Part shown: positions 18,135 to 26,828 of the stretch, in pieces
How the letters are laid out: every line of letters starts with the position of its first letter
Numbering within the stretch: position 1 is the first letter of the stretch
Assembly (NCBI RefSeq): GCF_022919215.1
Contig: NZ_CP095046.1
Coordinates: 1,850,501-1,914,500, forward strand
Source of the DNA: Hymenobacter cellulosilyticus
GTDB taxonomy: Bacteria; Bacteroidota; Bacteroidia; Cytophagales; Hymenobacteraceae
Direction: 5' to 3'
Length of the DNA: 64,000 nucleotides
Position numbers and translations under genes: made by a program
Notes under the pieces: generated by a model
Seen by the model: the letters and a program-made list of their open reading frames with translations, nothing else
What the model was told of the DNA's origin: nothing
Databases searched by the model: none

Positions 18135-19244
18135 ATGCCTGCTGTAGCCGAACGTCCTGTTTCTACTACCACGCCTGCTCTGCCGGCCTCAAACCGCCCC
18201 GAGCTGCGGCAGCGACTGGTGCTGCCGGTATTGGCTTTGCTGCTCATCGGGGTGGTGCTGGTGAGTGCCGGGGCGGGGGCCATGCGCGTGCCCGTGCCAG
18301 CGGTGCTGGGCATTCTGCTGCACAAGGCTGGGCTAAGCACCGGGCTAGCCTTCGAGCCCCAGCAGGAAGCCGTGCTTTGGGTAATCCGACTGCCGCGGGT
18401 GTGCCTGGGCGTGCTTATCGGGGCGGCGCTGGGGCTGGCAGGGGCGGCCATGCAGGGCTTGTTTCGCAACCCGCTGGCCGACCCGGGCCTGATTGGTATA
18501 TCGGCCGGGGCCTCGTTGGCGGCCGTTACCACCATTGTGCTGGAGGTAACGCTGCTCTCGGCCCTGCGCGAGTGGCTGGGGTTTTACGCCCTGGCCGTGG
18601 CGGCTTTCGTAGGCGCCTGCGGTACGACGGTGCTGGTCTACAACCTCTCGAAGGAAGGCGGCCGGGCCGTGGTAGCTACTATGCTGCTGGCCGGCATTGC
18701 CATCAACGCCCTGGCCGGGGCCCTCACCGGCCTGCTCACCTACGCGGCCACCGACGAGCAGCTGCGCAGCATCACGTTCTGGGGCCTGGGTAGCCTGGGT
18801 GGAGCTTCCTGGCCTACGGTGCTGGGTGTTTTGCCGCTGCTGGCCTTGCCCATTCTGCTGCTGCCCCGGCTGGGTAAGTCGCTGAACCTGCTGGCTCTGG
18901 GCGAGGAGCAGGCGGCCCACCTCGGGCTGCCCGTCACGCGCCTGAAACGGCAGCTGATTGTGCTGGCGACGCTGGCCGTGGGCACGTCGGTGGCGGTGGC
19001 CGGGGCCATTGGATTTCTGGGCCTGGTGGTGCCCCACCTGGTGCGCCTGGCCGCCGGGCCCGACCACCGCATGGTGCTGCCGGGCGCGGCCTTGGGCGGG
19101 GCCCTGGTGCTGACCCTGGCCGATATGCTGGCCCGCACGGTGGTAGCCCCGGCCGAACTGCCCATTGGTATTCTCACTGCCTTGCTCGGTACGCCGGTTT
19201 TCCTCTGGATTCTGCTGCGCGAAAAACAGCAGCGCCTGGCCTAA
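18135..19244 (+). CDS. hmuU: Haem ABC transporter permease (FecCD family)
   Basis: 369 residues with about ten membrane helices. Family blocks are visible: LRLPR-like VIRLPRVCLGVLIGAALGLAG, GLFRNPLADPGLIGISAGASL, ITFWGLGSLGGASW, and FLGLVVPHLVRLAAGPDHR, which contacts the ATPase. The N-terminal 45 residues are a polar cytoplasmic extension. Inner-membrane channel for haem, encoded between its binding protein and ATPase, 34 and 11 bases away respectively. Confidence 0.92.
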   Translation: MPAVAERPVSTTTPALPASNRPELRQRLVLPVLALLLIGVVLVSAGAGAMRVPVPAVLGILLHKAGLSTGLAFEPQQEAVLWVIRLPRVCLGVLIGAALGLAGAAMQGLFRNPLADPGLIGISAGASLAAVTTIVLEVTLLSALREWLGFYALAVAAFVGACGTTVLVYNLSKEGGRAVVATMLLAGIAINALAGALTGLLTYAATDEQLRSITFWGLGSLGGASWPTVLGVLPLLALPILLLPRLGKSLNLLALGEEQAAHLGLPVTRLKRQLIVLATLAVGTSVAVAGAIGFLGLVVPHLVRLAAGPDHRMVLPGAALGGALVLTLADMLARTVVAPAELPIGILTALLGTPVFLWILLREKQQRLA

Positions 19245-19255
19245 GCTTCCTTTCC

Positions 19256-20064
19256 ATGTTCGACATTCAACACCTGAGCTACCACGCCGGCCGCAAAGCC
19301 CTGCTGCGCGACGTGTCCTTGCAGGCCCGCCCGGGCGAGCTGCTGGCTATTGTGGGGGCCAACGGCGCGGGCAAATCTACGCTGCTGCGGTTGCTCAGCG
19401 GTGATTTGACGCCCAGCGGCGGGCAGGTGCAGTTTGAGGGGCAGCCCCTGAGTAGTATTCCGGCTCCTATGCTGGCCCGGCGCCGCGCCGTGCTTACCCA
19501 GCAGCACAGCCTGTCGTTGGCTTTTCGGGTGCGGGAGCTGGTGCTGATGGGCCGCTACCCGTACTTCCAGGGCCAGCCCAGCGCCCACGACCACGCTATT
19601 GTGGCCGAGGCCCTGGCGACGGTGGGCCTCAGTGCCCTGGCCGAGCGCAGCTACCCCACGCTCTCGGGCGGGGAGCAGCAGCGGACCCAGCTGGCACGAA
19701 TCCTGGCCCAGGTGTGGGAGGCAAAGCGCGGCTTTCTGCTACTCGACGAGCCCCTGACCGGCCTCGACCTCAACCACCAGCACCACACCCTCGACGTAGC
19801 TCGCACGCTGGTGCAGCGCGGCTTCGGGTGGTGGCCGTCCTCCACGATTTAAACCTGGCCGCCCAGTATGCCGACCAGGTACTGCTGCTCCACCAGGGCG
19901 GCGTGGTAGCCAGTGGGGCGCCGGTGGCCGTACTCACTTCAGCCCATATCGAGCAGGCCTTTGGCATTGCCGTAGAGCTGCTGCCGCACCCCAGCCTGAG
20001 TTGCCCGCTTATCGTGCCCCGGCCCCGGGCGTTAACCCGTTCCGAGGCGCATTTCTCCTTGTAA
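19256..20064 (+). CDS. hmuV: Haem ABC transporter ATPase (one frameshift as assembled)
   Basis: Restored length about 269 residues. Walker A GANGAGKST at about 39-47, signature LSGGEQQRTQLARIL at about 138, Walker B LLLDEPLTGLD at about 161, and the H-loop in VVAVLHDLNLAAQYADQ. The last motif is read in a different frame from the first three. Adding one C near 19822 joins them as QRGLRVVAVLHDL, which fits the family exactly, so a sequence error is more likely than a dead gene. Energises haem import with HmuU. Confidence 0.87.
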
Positions 20065-20085
20065 AACCCCTTTCTCCTTCTGCGT

Positions 20086-21132
20086 ATGTCCGTTACCGAT
20101 CTGCCCACCAGCGTGGCTACCCTCGCTGAGCGTTGGGCCCAGTTCAAGCTTGACAACCCCAAAAGCCGCATCCGTGACGCGGCCCGGCACCTGGAAACCA
20201 GTGAAGCCGAACTGCTGGCTACGCAGTGCAGCGGCCAGCCCAATGCTGCCGTGGTGCGCCTGACGGCCGACTTTGCGGCCCTGCTCGGCCAGATACCCAC
20301 GCTGGGCCGGGTAATGGCCCTTACCCGCAACGACAGCGTGGTGCACGAGCGCAAAGGAACCTACGAAAAGGTGTCGGTGAAGGGGCCGATGGGGCTGGTG
20401 CTGGGCGAGGACATCGACCTGCGCCTGTTCATCACGCACTGGCATTTCGGCTTTGCCGTGAACGAGAATGAGCGCCGCAGCCTGCAGTTTTTTGCCCAGG
20501 ATGGGGAAGCAGTGCACAAAATCTACCTGACCGAGGACAGCAACGCGGGAGCTTACGAGGAGCTGGTTAGCCGGTTTCGGGCGGCCGACCAAAGCCCCGC
20601 GCTGGCTACCCTGCCCACCCCGACTGGAGCCGCCGACACGCCCGATGCGGACATCGACGTAACTGGCTTTCGGGACGCTTGGCGCGCCCTGACCGATACC
20701 CACGATTTTTTCGGACTGCTGCGCACCTATGGGGTGAGCCGCACCCAGGCCCTGCGCCTGGGCCCGCCCGAGTTGGTGCAACGCCTCGACAACCGGGCCA
20801 TCGTGCGCGGCCTGGAAGCCGCCGCTACCAGCGGATTGAGCATCATGCTGTTTGTGGCCAGCCGCGGCTGCATCCAGATTCATACCGGGCCGGTGCAGCA
20901 CCTGGTAATGGCCGGGCCCTGGTACAACGTGCTGGACCCCGACTTCAACCTCCACCTCAAGCTGGGCGACGTGGCCGAAACCTGGCTGGTAAAAAAGCCC
21001 ACGACCGAGGGCCTGGTGCACTCCATGGAACTCTACGATGCCCAGGGACGCAACTTGCTGCTGTTCTTCGGCAAGCGCAAACCCGGTATTCCCGAGCAGG
21101 ACGCCTGGCGGGAGCTGGTAACCAGCCTGTAG
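20086..21132 (+). CDS. hmuS: HmuS/HemS family haem-handling protein
   Basis: 348 residues built of two similar halves, as in HemS/ChuS/HmuS. Each half has the pattern of a helix bundle, a long sheet, then a Trp/Phe-rich block: TRNDSVVHERKGTYEKV and HWHFGFAVNENERRSLQFF in the first, SRGCIQIHTGPV and DFNLHLKLGDVAETWLVKKPT in the second. Members bind haem in the cytoplasm and degrade it or release its iron. It closes the operon, with a strong terminator 75 bases downstream. Confidence 0.9.
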   Translation: MSVTDLPTSVATLAERWAQFKLDNPKSRIRDAARHLETSEAELLATQCSGQPNAAVVRLTADFAALLGQIPTLGRVMALTRNDSVVHERKGTYEKVSVKGPMGLVLGEDIDLRLFITHWHFGFAVNENERRSLQFFAQDGEAVHKIYLTEDSNAGAYEELVSRFRAADQSPALATLPTPTGAADTPDADIDVTGFRDAWRALTDTHDFFGLLRTYGVSRTQALRLGPPELVQRLDNRAIVRGLEAAATSGLSIMLFVASRGCIQIHTGPVQHLVMAGPWYNVLDPDFNLHLKLGDVAETWLVKKPTTEGLVHSMELYDAQGRNLLLFFGKRKPGIPEQDAWRELVTSL

Positions 21133-21207
21133 CAGGACTTAACTTATAGAGTGGCGTGACTTATCCGACAGTGCATAGTCAAGTGTAGCGTGATTAGCGA
21201 GGCGAAT

Positions 21208-21244
21208 AAAGCCCGTTTGGCAAGCCGCCAAACGGGCTTTTTGC
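21208..21244 (+). terminator. Terminator of the haem operon
   Basis: AAAGCCCGTTTGGC / GCCAAACGGGCTTT perfect stem with a 4-base loop and T run. Confidence 0.92.
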
Positions 21245-21301
21245 TGCCCGCCAAACCATTTGGGTCCGTCGCTCGGTCCGGCTCTGGCTTTTACCTGTGG
21301 T

Positions 21302-21539
21302 GAATAAGACGCTGTTTTCCCGAAGGCCCGCCACAGTCGTGACAGATACCCCTGGCTTTTCCCGAGTGCCCATCACAGTCGTGACGGATACTCCCGGCTT
21401 TTCATGAGTGCCTGTCACGACTGTGATGGACACTCCCGGCTTTTCATGAGTACCTGTCATAGTCGTGACAAGCATTTCGGCCTTTTCCCGAAGGTCTGTC
21501 ACGACTGTGACCAATATCCGCAGTTGTTGGGGAGTGCAT
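21302..21539. repeat. 42-bp tandem array of GTCAC-GTGAC dyads
   Basis: Five dyads of the form GTCAC-GACT-GTGAC lie at 21330, 21372, 21414, 21456 and 21498, exactly 42 bases apart. The asymmetric 4-base centre is AGTC in copies 1, 2 and 4 and GACT in copies 3 and 5. The 28-base spacers are also similar (core TCCCGGCTTTTCATGAGT). A sixth degenerate spacer flanks each end. The minus strand is open through the array as 14-residue repeats, but coding is doubtful because the frame runs through the haem operon terminator. The rest of the gap 21133-21607 holds only that terminator. Confidence 0.85.
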
Positions 21540-21607
21540 GCCCCAGGTTCTGCGGCTACCTGCAAGCGTGTGTGGGAGCCTGCTTTGGCTGTGGCAAGGG
21601 AGGGGGC

Positions 21608-22344
21608 TTAGCGCAGCTCCTTCTTAAATTCCTCAGCCCAGTGGTCGGCCAGGCGGGTGGGCTCGGGCAGCTTGTAGCCGCGCAGGCAAGCCAGCGTCAG
21701 GCGGGTGGCGGTGGCCTGGTCGCAGCGGTGGCCGGGGCTCACGAACAGGGGCAGGACCTTGTCCTTGGAGCGGATAACTTCACCCAATAGGTCCCCGCTT
21801 TTGTCGGTAAGCGGGTTGATGCTACCCTTGGCAATATCCGGCTCGGTAAAGGAGCCGGTCAGTTTTTGCTTGGCCACCCCAAAGCTGGGCATGTCCAGCA
21901 TAACGCCGATGTGGGCCGCAATACCCATGCGGCGCGGGTGGGCAATGCCATGCCCGTCGACCATGATGATATCGGGCTTCTGCTGGAGCTTTTCGTAGGC
22001 TTTCAACACGTTGGGCGCCTCCCGAAAGGAGAGGAAGCCCGGCACGTAGGGCACCTCTACCGGCCCGGTGTGATATACCTTCTCTACCAGCTCCAGGGAC
22101 GGAAATCGCAGCACCACGAACACCGACAGAATGGTTTCGGGGTTGGAAACGATGAGTCGCAGCCGGCAATAAACGCGGGCTCGTGTGACAGAGGCAGCAG
22201 GCGCACGTGAGTCCGCAGTTCCTGCTGGGTCTGGGTTAGCTCGCGCACAAGCTGGGGGTCGGCGGGCGGGTGGTAGGGCGGTACAAGGGCGAGATGGTGA
22301 AATGGTGAAGTGGTGAGTTGTCGGGCGGAGGATTTTTGGCGCAT
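21608..22344 (-). CDS. nfi: Endonuclease V (one frameshift as assembled)
   Basis: Restored length about 245 residues. Endonuclease V cuts DNA (and RNA) one base 3' to deoxyinosine. N-terminal IAGCDSSFPTP matches the first catalytic Asp block. RFPSLELVEKVY, PYVPGFLSFREAP, then IIMVDGHGIAHPRRMGIAAHIG with the second metal-binding Asp and GVAKQKLTGSF follow, and SPGHRC and KLPEPTRLADHW near the end. The N-terminal 68 residues lie in another frame. One G restored in the run at 22139-22142 (plus strand) joins them as PETILSVFVVL. The start at 22344 is chosen because the frame upstream runs into a terminator hairpin. Confidence 0.88.
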
Positions 22345-22347
22345 CAA

Positions 22348-22388
22348 AAAGCCCCGCCAGCTGCTATACGGCAGGGACGGGGCTTTGG
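22348..22388 (-). terminator. Terminator after the GT87-like gene
   Basis: AAAGCCCCG / CGGGGCTTT outer stem with inner CCAGCTGC..; U tail on the minus strand immediately before the endonuclease V start. Confidence 0.8.
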
Positions 22389-22407
22389 CAATGCGTGAGA
22401 GGGAAGC

Positions 22408-22492
22408 AGTAGCGCGAACTTTGTAGTTCGCGGGCCTGAACGACAATCGTTGTAGAGGCGCGGGCCACGCGAACTACAAAGCTCGCGCTACT
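22408..22492. repeat. 85-bp inverted-repeat element (25-bp arms)
   Basis: Arms 22408-22432 and 22468-22492 are reverse complements with one mismatch. Each arm contains an inner dyad (CGCGAACT / AGTTCGCG). It sits between the GT87-like stop and its terminator. The form is that of an interspersed palindromic repeat. Confidence 0.8.
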
Positions 22493-22499
22493 GGTCGTT

Positions 22500-23691
22500 C
22501 TATTGAATAGCGGCTTGGGCAGCTTGGGCTTCCTGTTCATTGGCTTCGGCCGAGGCGGCCAGCCGCTCGCGCCAGCGGGGGTAGAACAACAGCTGGCCCT
22601 GAATAACAAACCAGGCCAGGATCATGGGCACGGCCTTGATTTTGTAGGCATCGAAGAACCCGTCGCGGATGAAGTGGGGGTAAATATCCGTGGCCGATAA
22701 CGAGGTGAACAGGGCCACCAAAATGAACAGCGGCCAGGCCAGCGGGGTGCTGCGGCGGTAGTGCATAAACCACAGCACGAAGCCCACCACCGGAATAATA
22801 AAGGTGGGCGACTCGGCCATCTGGTTAAATATTACCACGAAAATCAGGATGGACGACACGTAGAGGCGGCGGTAGTGCGTCTCGCCCCAGCGGTGCCAGT
22901 AGCCCAGGGGCAGCAGCAGCGCCACCAGTCCGGCCAGCTGCACCGCCCCTTCGACACATGCAGGCCAAACCAGGTGTCGAGCACGCCCATCAGGGAGAGC
23001 TGCACACCCGTAGCCGAGGCCCGCACGATGTCGTACCAGGCCACGTAAATCATCTGAAACTCGGGCCAGCTCACTACCAGCAGCGGCGTGAAGCCCAGCA
23101 CCACAACCCAAAGCGCGGCCCAGAGGCTGTTGCGGAAAAAGCCGGGATAAAACAGAAACAGCAGCCCAATTCCGATGCCGTATACCTTGATCAGGAAGGC
23201 CAGGGCCAGGCACAGTCCGGCCCACATCGGCTTGCGGTTTTCCAGGTTGAGGTAGGTCCACAGCATCAGGCCTACGAGCAGACAGTTGGCCTGGCTGTTG
23301 TGCAAAGCCGTCATGACATCAATGAACACGACCAGCAGAAACAGCAGCTGCCGGCGTACCTCCGGAAACAAGCGGCGCCCGGCGGTGTAGAGCATCGTGT
23401 TGTTGAGCACGTTCCAGAGCAGCAGCCCCAGCCAGTTGGGCATCCAGGCAAACAGACCCATAAACAGGGCAAACACCGGACTGTACTTGTAGGTATCGTA
23501 GTAGTACTCGGGTATTCCAGGTACAGGTTCTTGCCTGCTATCAGGTTGAAAAACGGCTTGACGAAGATCAGGTAGTTGTTGATCGTGCCCTTGAAGTAGT
23601 GCTGAAAGCTGACCAGCACGGTCAGCACCGCGTAGAGGGCCACCACAAAGCGGGTCGAGAGCAAAAACTGAGTAAGCCGGGAAGTGCGCAT
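22500..23691 (-). CDS. GT87-like (DUF2029) membrane glycosyltransferase (two frameshifts as assembled)
   Basis: Restored length about 397 residues with roughly nine membrane helices. It is read in three frames: MRTSRLTQFLLSTRFVVALY to LYLEYP, then EYYYDTYKYSPVFALFMG to LDTWFGLHVSKG, then AVQLAGLVALLLPLGYWHRW to the end. Joins need one base near 23510 (a GGG run) and one in the C run 22946-22949. The block YYYDTYKYSPVFAL and the polytopic layout match DUF2029 / GT87, polyprenyl-phosphate-dependent mannosyltransferases of the alpha-mannan type. Acceptor unknown. It neighbours a GT39-type enzyme at 25049 but is not co-transcribed with it. Confidence 0.75.
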
Positions 23692-23842
23692 GCGGCAGAA
23701 GGGCAGAGCTGGTGAGGTGGCCGCAAAAGTAGTGGGAAATGCCGGGGCTCCCGCCGCAAGCACCAAAACCCAACCCCGGCCCACGGCCCCGCGTTATGGC
23801 AGGGGCCGCGGGTTTCACGTATTCCGCGGCCCGGCATTCGTC

Positions 23843-24405
23843 ATGAAAAAACCTGCGCAACCCGCCAGCACCGGCTCCGGCCCCTTGTTTGAGCGGCGCT
23901 ACTACATCGATATTGAGAAGCCTGCCCTCACTGCCGGGCAGCTTATGGAAGCCATTCAGAACAACATTGCCCACTACTCGCCCGACCTGCTGGCTCAGTT
24001 TGAGAAAGTAAAAGGCCAGGAGCAGGGCCTGCGCAAGGGCGACGAGTTTTCCATCAAGATTCTGGGTCCCTGGAACGGCTCGGTGCGCGTCACGGAAGTA
24101 ACCGAGGACTGCTTCGAGTTTCTGACCCTGGAAAACCACCCGAGGCGGGCCGCATCAAGTTTTCGGTCGAGCCGCTGGGCAAGGACGCGCTGCGCTTCGA
24201 AATTCACTCCTGGGCCCGCTCCCGCGACGGACTCGTGGCCTTTACCTACGACACGCTGGGCATGGGCAAGCAGGTGCAGCAGCAAACCTGGGAGCTGTTT
24301 TGCCAGAAAGTAGCCCAGGCCAGCGGGGGCCACGCCCGCGGCCCGGTGCAGGTCGAAACCATTGAGCACGACAAAGACTCCGCCGAAGCCCAAGCCCATG
24401 CCTAA
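23843..24405 (+). CDS. DUF1990 family protein, copy 1 (one frameshift as assembled)
   Basis: Restored length about 187 residues. The family pattern is recognisable: GPLFERRYYIDIEKP, then FEKVKGQEQGL, the RKGDEFSIKILGPWNGSVRV core, FLTLENHPEAGRIKF and FEIHSWARSRD to the end. One C is missing at 24139-24141; restoring it gives the conserved HPEAG. DUF1990 (UPF0548) proteins are small SRPBCC/START-like candidates of unknown function. The stop overlaps the start of the next gene by 8 bases, so the two are translationally coupled. Confidence 0.72.
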
Positions 24406-25110
24406 TTCAGCTGCCACCAACACGCCGCCGCTGTGGGAAGTGCAGCGGGCCCGGCTCGAATCCTTTAGCAAGGCCCAGGTCAACTTCGACTTGGAGCGCA
24501 CGGCCGAGTACACCGCCGACAACGGCTGGCGCATCGATGACTACGAAACCGAACTGCCAGCCGAGCAGCCCGGGCCACCGGCCGAGCACGGGTCCTGGCG
24601 GGCGGCCCAGCAGGTGCTGCGCAACTACACCTTTCCACCCTCCGACCTGATTACCGGCATCTTCGTGCCCGACACGCCCCTGGAAAACCGGACCATGGTG
24701 CTGCGGGGGCAGTTTTTGATTTTCACCTTCTGGTTTGGGGTGCGCGTTGGCGGCGTAACCGACGAAACCCGCACCCTGCCCGACGGCACCCAGGAGCAGG
24801 TGTGGGGCTACAACTACTACACCCTCGAAGGCCACTTCGAGCGGGGCAGATTGAGTTTACCATCCACAAAAACCTGGCTACCGGGCGAGTCGTGTTTCAC
24901 ATTCACGCCTTTTCCCAGGTGGGCCGCATCCGCAACCCGTTCTACTGGCTGGGCTTTAAGCTGTTTGGCCGAATGCTGCAGCGCCGCTTCTCCCACGAGT
25001 CGATGCGGCGGCTGCGGGAGCAGGTGGTGGAAATGCTCGAAACCGGCGCTACGGTAAACCGCGCATCCGACGCTGCTCGTCCTGTACCTGCTGCCGCACT
25101 TCCTCGATAA
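24398..25110 (+). CDS. DUF1990 family protein, copy 2 (one frameshift as assembled)
   Basis: Restored length about 237 residues. It parallels copy 1: NYTFPPSDLITGIF, PLENRTMVLRGQFLIFTFWFGVRV, WGYNYYTLEGHFERGQIEF, then VVFHIHAFSQVGRIRNPFYWLGF. One G is missing in the run at 24843-24846, after which the frame continues to 25110. The 3' end overlaps the 3' end of the converging GT39 gene by 62 bases. Unknown function; the coupling with copy 1 suggests a heteromeric or sequential role. Confidence 0.7.
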
Positions 25111-26608
25111 TGGCCGAGTCGGGCTGGCGTAGTACATACACGGCGGTGCCCTTTTCGCGGGCCAAAGGGTTCTGGACCTTCCCTACCAGCGTGCTGGAGG
25201 CAAAGTGCACGGCATCATCGGCCTCCAGCGGGTCTTCGGTCACCAGCATCACCACCTGCACGTTTTCCAGGCTGGGAAACCAGTAGGCGTAGTCGGCGTT
25301 GTACGACACGGCGGCGGGCATACGGCCGTGGTTGTAAAAGTTCAGGGCTCCGGCTTCCCCATAGTTGTCGGTAATAATGAGCAGGTGCTGCTGCTCGGTG
25401 GGCGTGAGCTGCTGGTAGCCTTGCCGGGCCAGATTGGCCATTTCCCGCCAGCTGATCATGTCGGCAAAATCCTGGGGTAGGGCGTGGTTCTTGCCGTCTT
25501 CCCAGCGCAGCAGCCCGATTTTTTCGTAGGCGGCGGGGTTTTGCCGGATCTGCTCGGGCGTTTTGAGCGGGAAAGCCAGCCAGAGCAGAGGCAGAAACAG
25601 CAGGGCCAGCAGCACCAGCATTACCGGGCGCAGGTAGCGTTTCCAGCCGTATTGCAGCACATGTTCCAGGTACACACTGCCGATGGCCAGCAGAATCGGG
25701 TAGAGGCCAATGGCGTAGTAACCCTTGGCTTGCATGGCCACAAACAGCAGCAAAGAAAACAGGACTGCCAGCCCCACAAACCGGTAGGGCCGCAGCGGCC
25801 GGTAGCGCACCAGCCCCACTGCCGCCGCCCCCAGCACGACCAGGCTATTGAGGAAAAACAGCAGCTGCTCCTTGAGAAAATCGGCCCGGTCTACGTGCAC
25901 CAGCTGGCTTTTCTGCAGCTCCTGCATGTGCCAGAGCACCGGCCAGTGGTGCTGATACTGCCAGAGCAGGTTGGGCAAGAACACCTGCAGGGCCACCAGC
26001 GCTGCCAAATAAGTGTGGGGCTGCCATAGCAGGCGGCGCGCGGGCGTCAGCAGCAGCGCGGGCACCACGCCGGCGGCCCAGAACACGAGGTTGTACTTGT
26101 TGAGCATGCCCAGGCCCACGGCCACGCCCAGGCCCACGGCCCAGCGCCCTTGCCCGCCCCGCACCAGTCGCAGCAGGCAGTAGTAGGCCGAAGTCCAAGC
26201 CAGCACGTCGAAAGAATTGGGCTGAAACAGCTGGTTGAGCCGCAAAATGGCCGAGAGCAGCACGGCGCTGACGGCCAGAATCTTAGCATAGAGGCCGCCG
26301 CCCAGCTCGTGCACCGCCGCCCACACCACGCTCATGGTCAGGGCGCCAAACAAAGCCGGAAAAAACCGCACCCAGAACTCGGAGTTGCCCAGCAACTGAA
26401 TCAGGCGGGCTACCCAGGCCGTCAGGGGCGGCACCGACACGTAGCCGGCCGCCAGGTGGTTGGCCTGGTCCAGGTGCAGAAATTCGTCGCGGTGCAGCTC
26501 ATACACGGGGTGAATAACCAAGTACTGCAGCACTAGCTTAATGACCACAAAAATCAGAAGCCAGCCCAGGTACTGACGGGCGGCGGGAGCGGGAAGGGAG
26601 GCGAGCAT
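25049..26608 (-). CDS. GT39/ArnT-like membrane glycosyltransferase (PMT_2 family)
   Basis: 519 residues from the ATG at 26608. A longer frame to 26701 adds a polar stretch that looks non-coding. About 11 membrane helices. The first periplasmic loop has YELHRDEFLHLDQANHLAAGY, with the acidic pair (DE) typical of the catalytic site in dolichyl- or undecaprenyl-phosphate mannosyl- and arabinosyltransferases, and SVPPLTAWVARL after it. LGMLNKYNLVFWA is a later family block. It transfers a sugar from a polyprenyl-phosphate donor to a lipid or protein in the envelope; the acceptor is not known. Converges with the DUF1990 pair. Confidence 0.85.
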   Translation of the reverse strand: MLASLPAPAARQYLGWLLIFVVIKLVLQYLVIHPVYELHRDEFLHLDQANHLAAGYVSVPPLTAWVARLIQLLGNSEFWVRFFPALFGALTMSVVWAAVHELGGGLYAKILAVSAVLLSAILRLNQLFQPNSFDVLAWTSAYYCLLRLVRGGQGRWAVGLGVAVGLGMLNKYNLVFWAAGVVPALLLTPARRLLWQPHTYLAALVALQVFLPNLLWQYQHHWPVLWHMQELQKSQLVHVDRADFLKEQLLFFLNSLVVLGAAAVGLVRYRPLRPYRFVGLAVLFSLLLFVAMQAKGYYAIGLYPILLAIGSVYLEHVLQYGWKRYLRPVMLVLLALLFLPLLWLAFPLKTPEQIRQNPAAYEKIGLLRWEDGKNHALPQDFADMISWREMANLARQGYQQLTPTEQQHLLIITDNYGEAGALNFYNHGRMPAAVSYNADYAYWFPSLENVQVVMLVTEDPLEADDAVHFASSTLVGKVQNPLAREKGTAVYVLRQPDSAIIEEVRQQVQDEQRRMRGLP

Positions 26609-26828
26609 CACGCAGAAAGTAGTAGCCGGGCGGGGTGCCGGGGCCGTAGGCGGGCCAAGATAAGCACCGGCGGCGGCCTGCCTTTCCTTCTTTTCGTTCA
26701 TGCCCTAACCCGACTGCGAGAGAAATACCGGTTCGTACCCGGACAACGCTTTAGAAAAGAAAGGGTAATAAACCCGAAGCCCGTCCCTGGTCAGCAGGGG
26801 CGGGCTCCGGGCGTTGTGGGCAAGGTCG

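Noticed and set aside
21302..21539. CRISPR array
   Set aside because: The spacers are similar to each other, not unique, and the repeat is 14 bp. No cas genes are seen.
21194..21565. Minus-strand 123-residue repeat protein across the 42-bp array
   Set aside because: The frame runs through the haem operon terminator and has no start context or homologue that I recognise.
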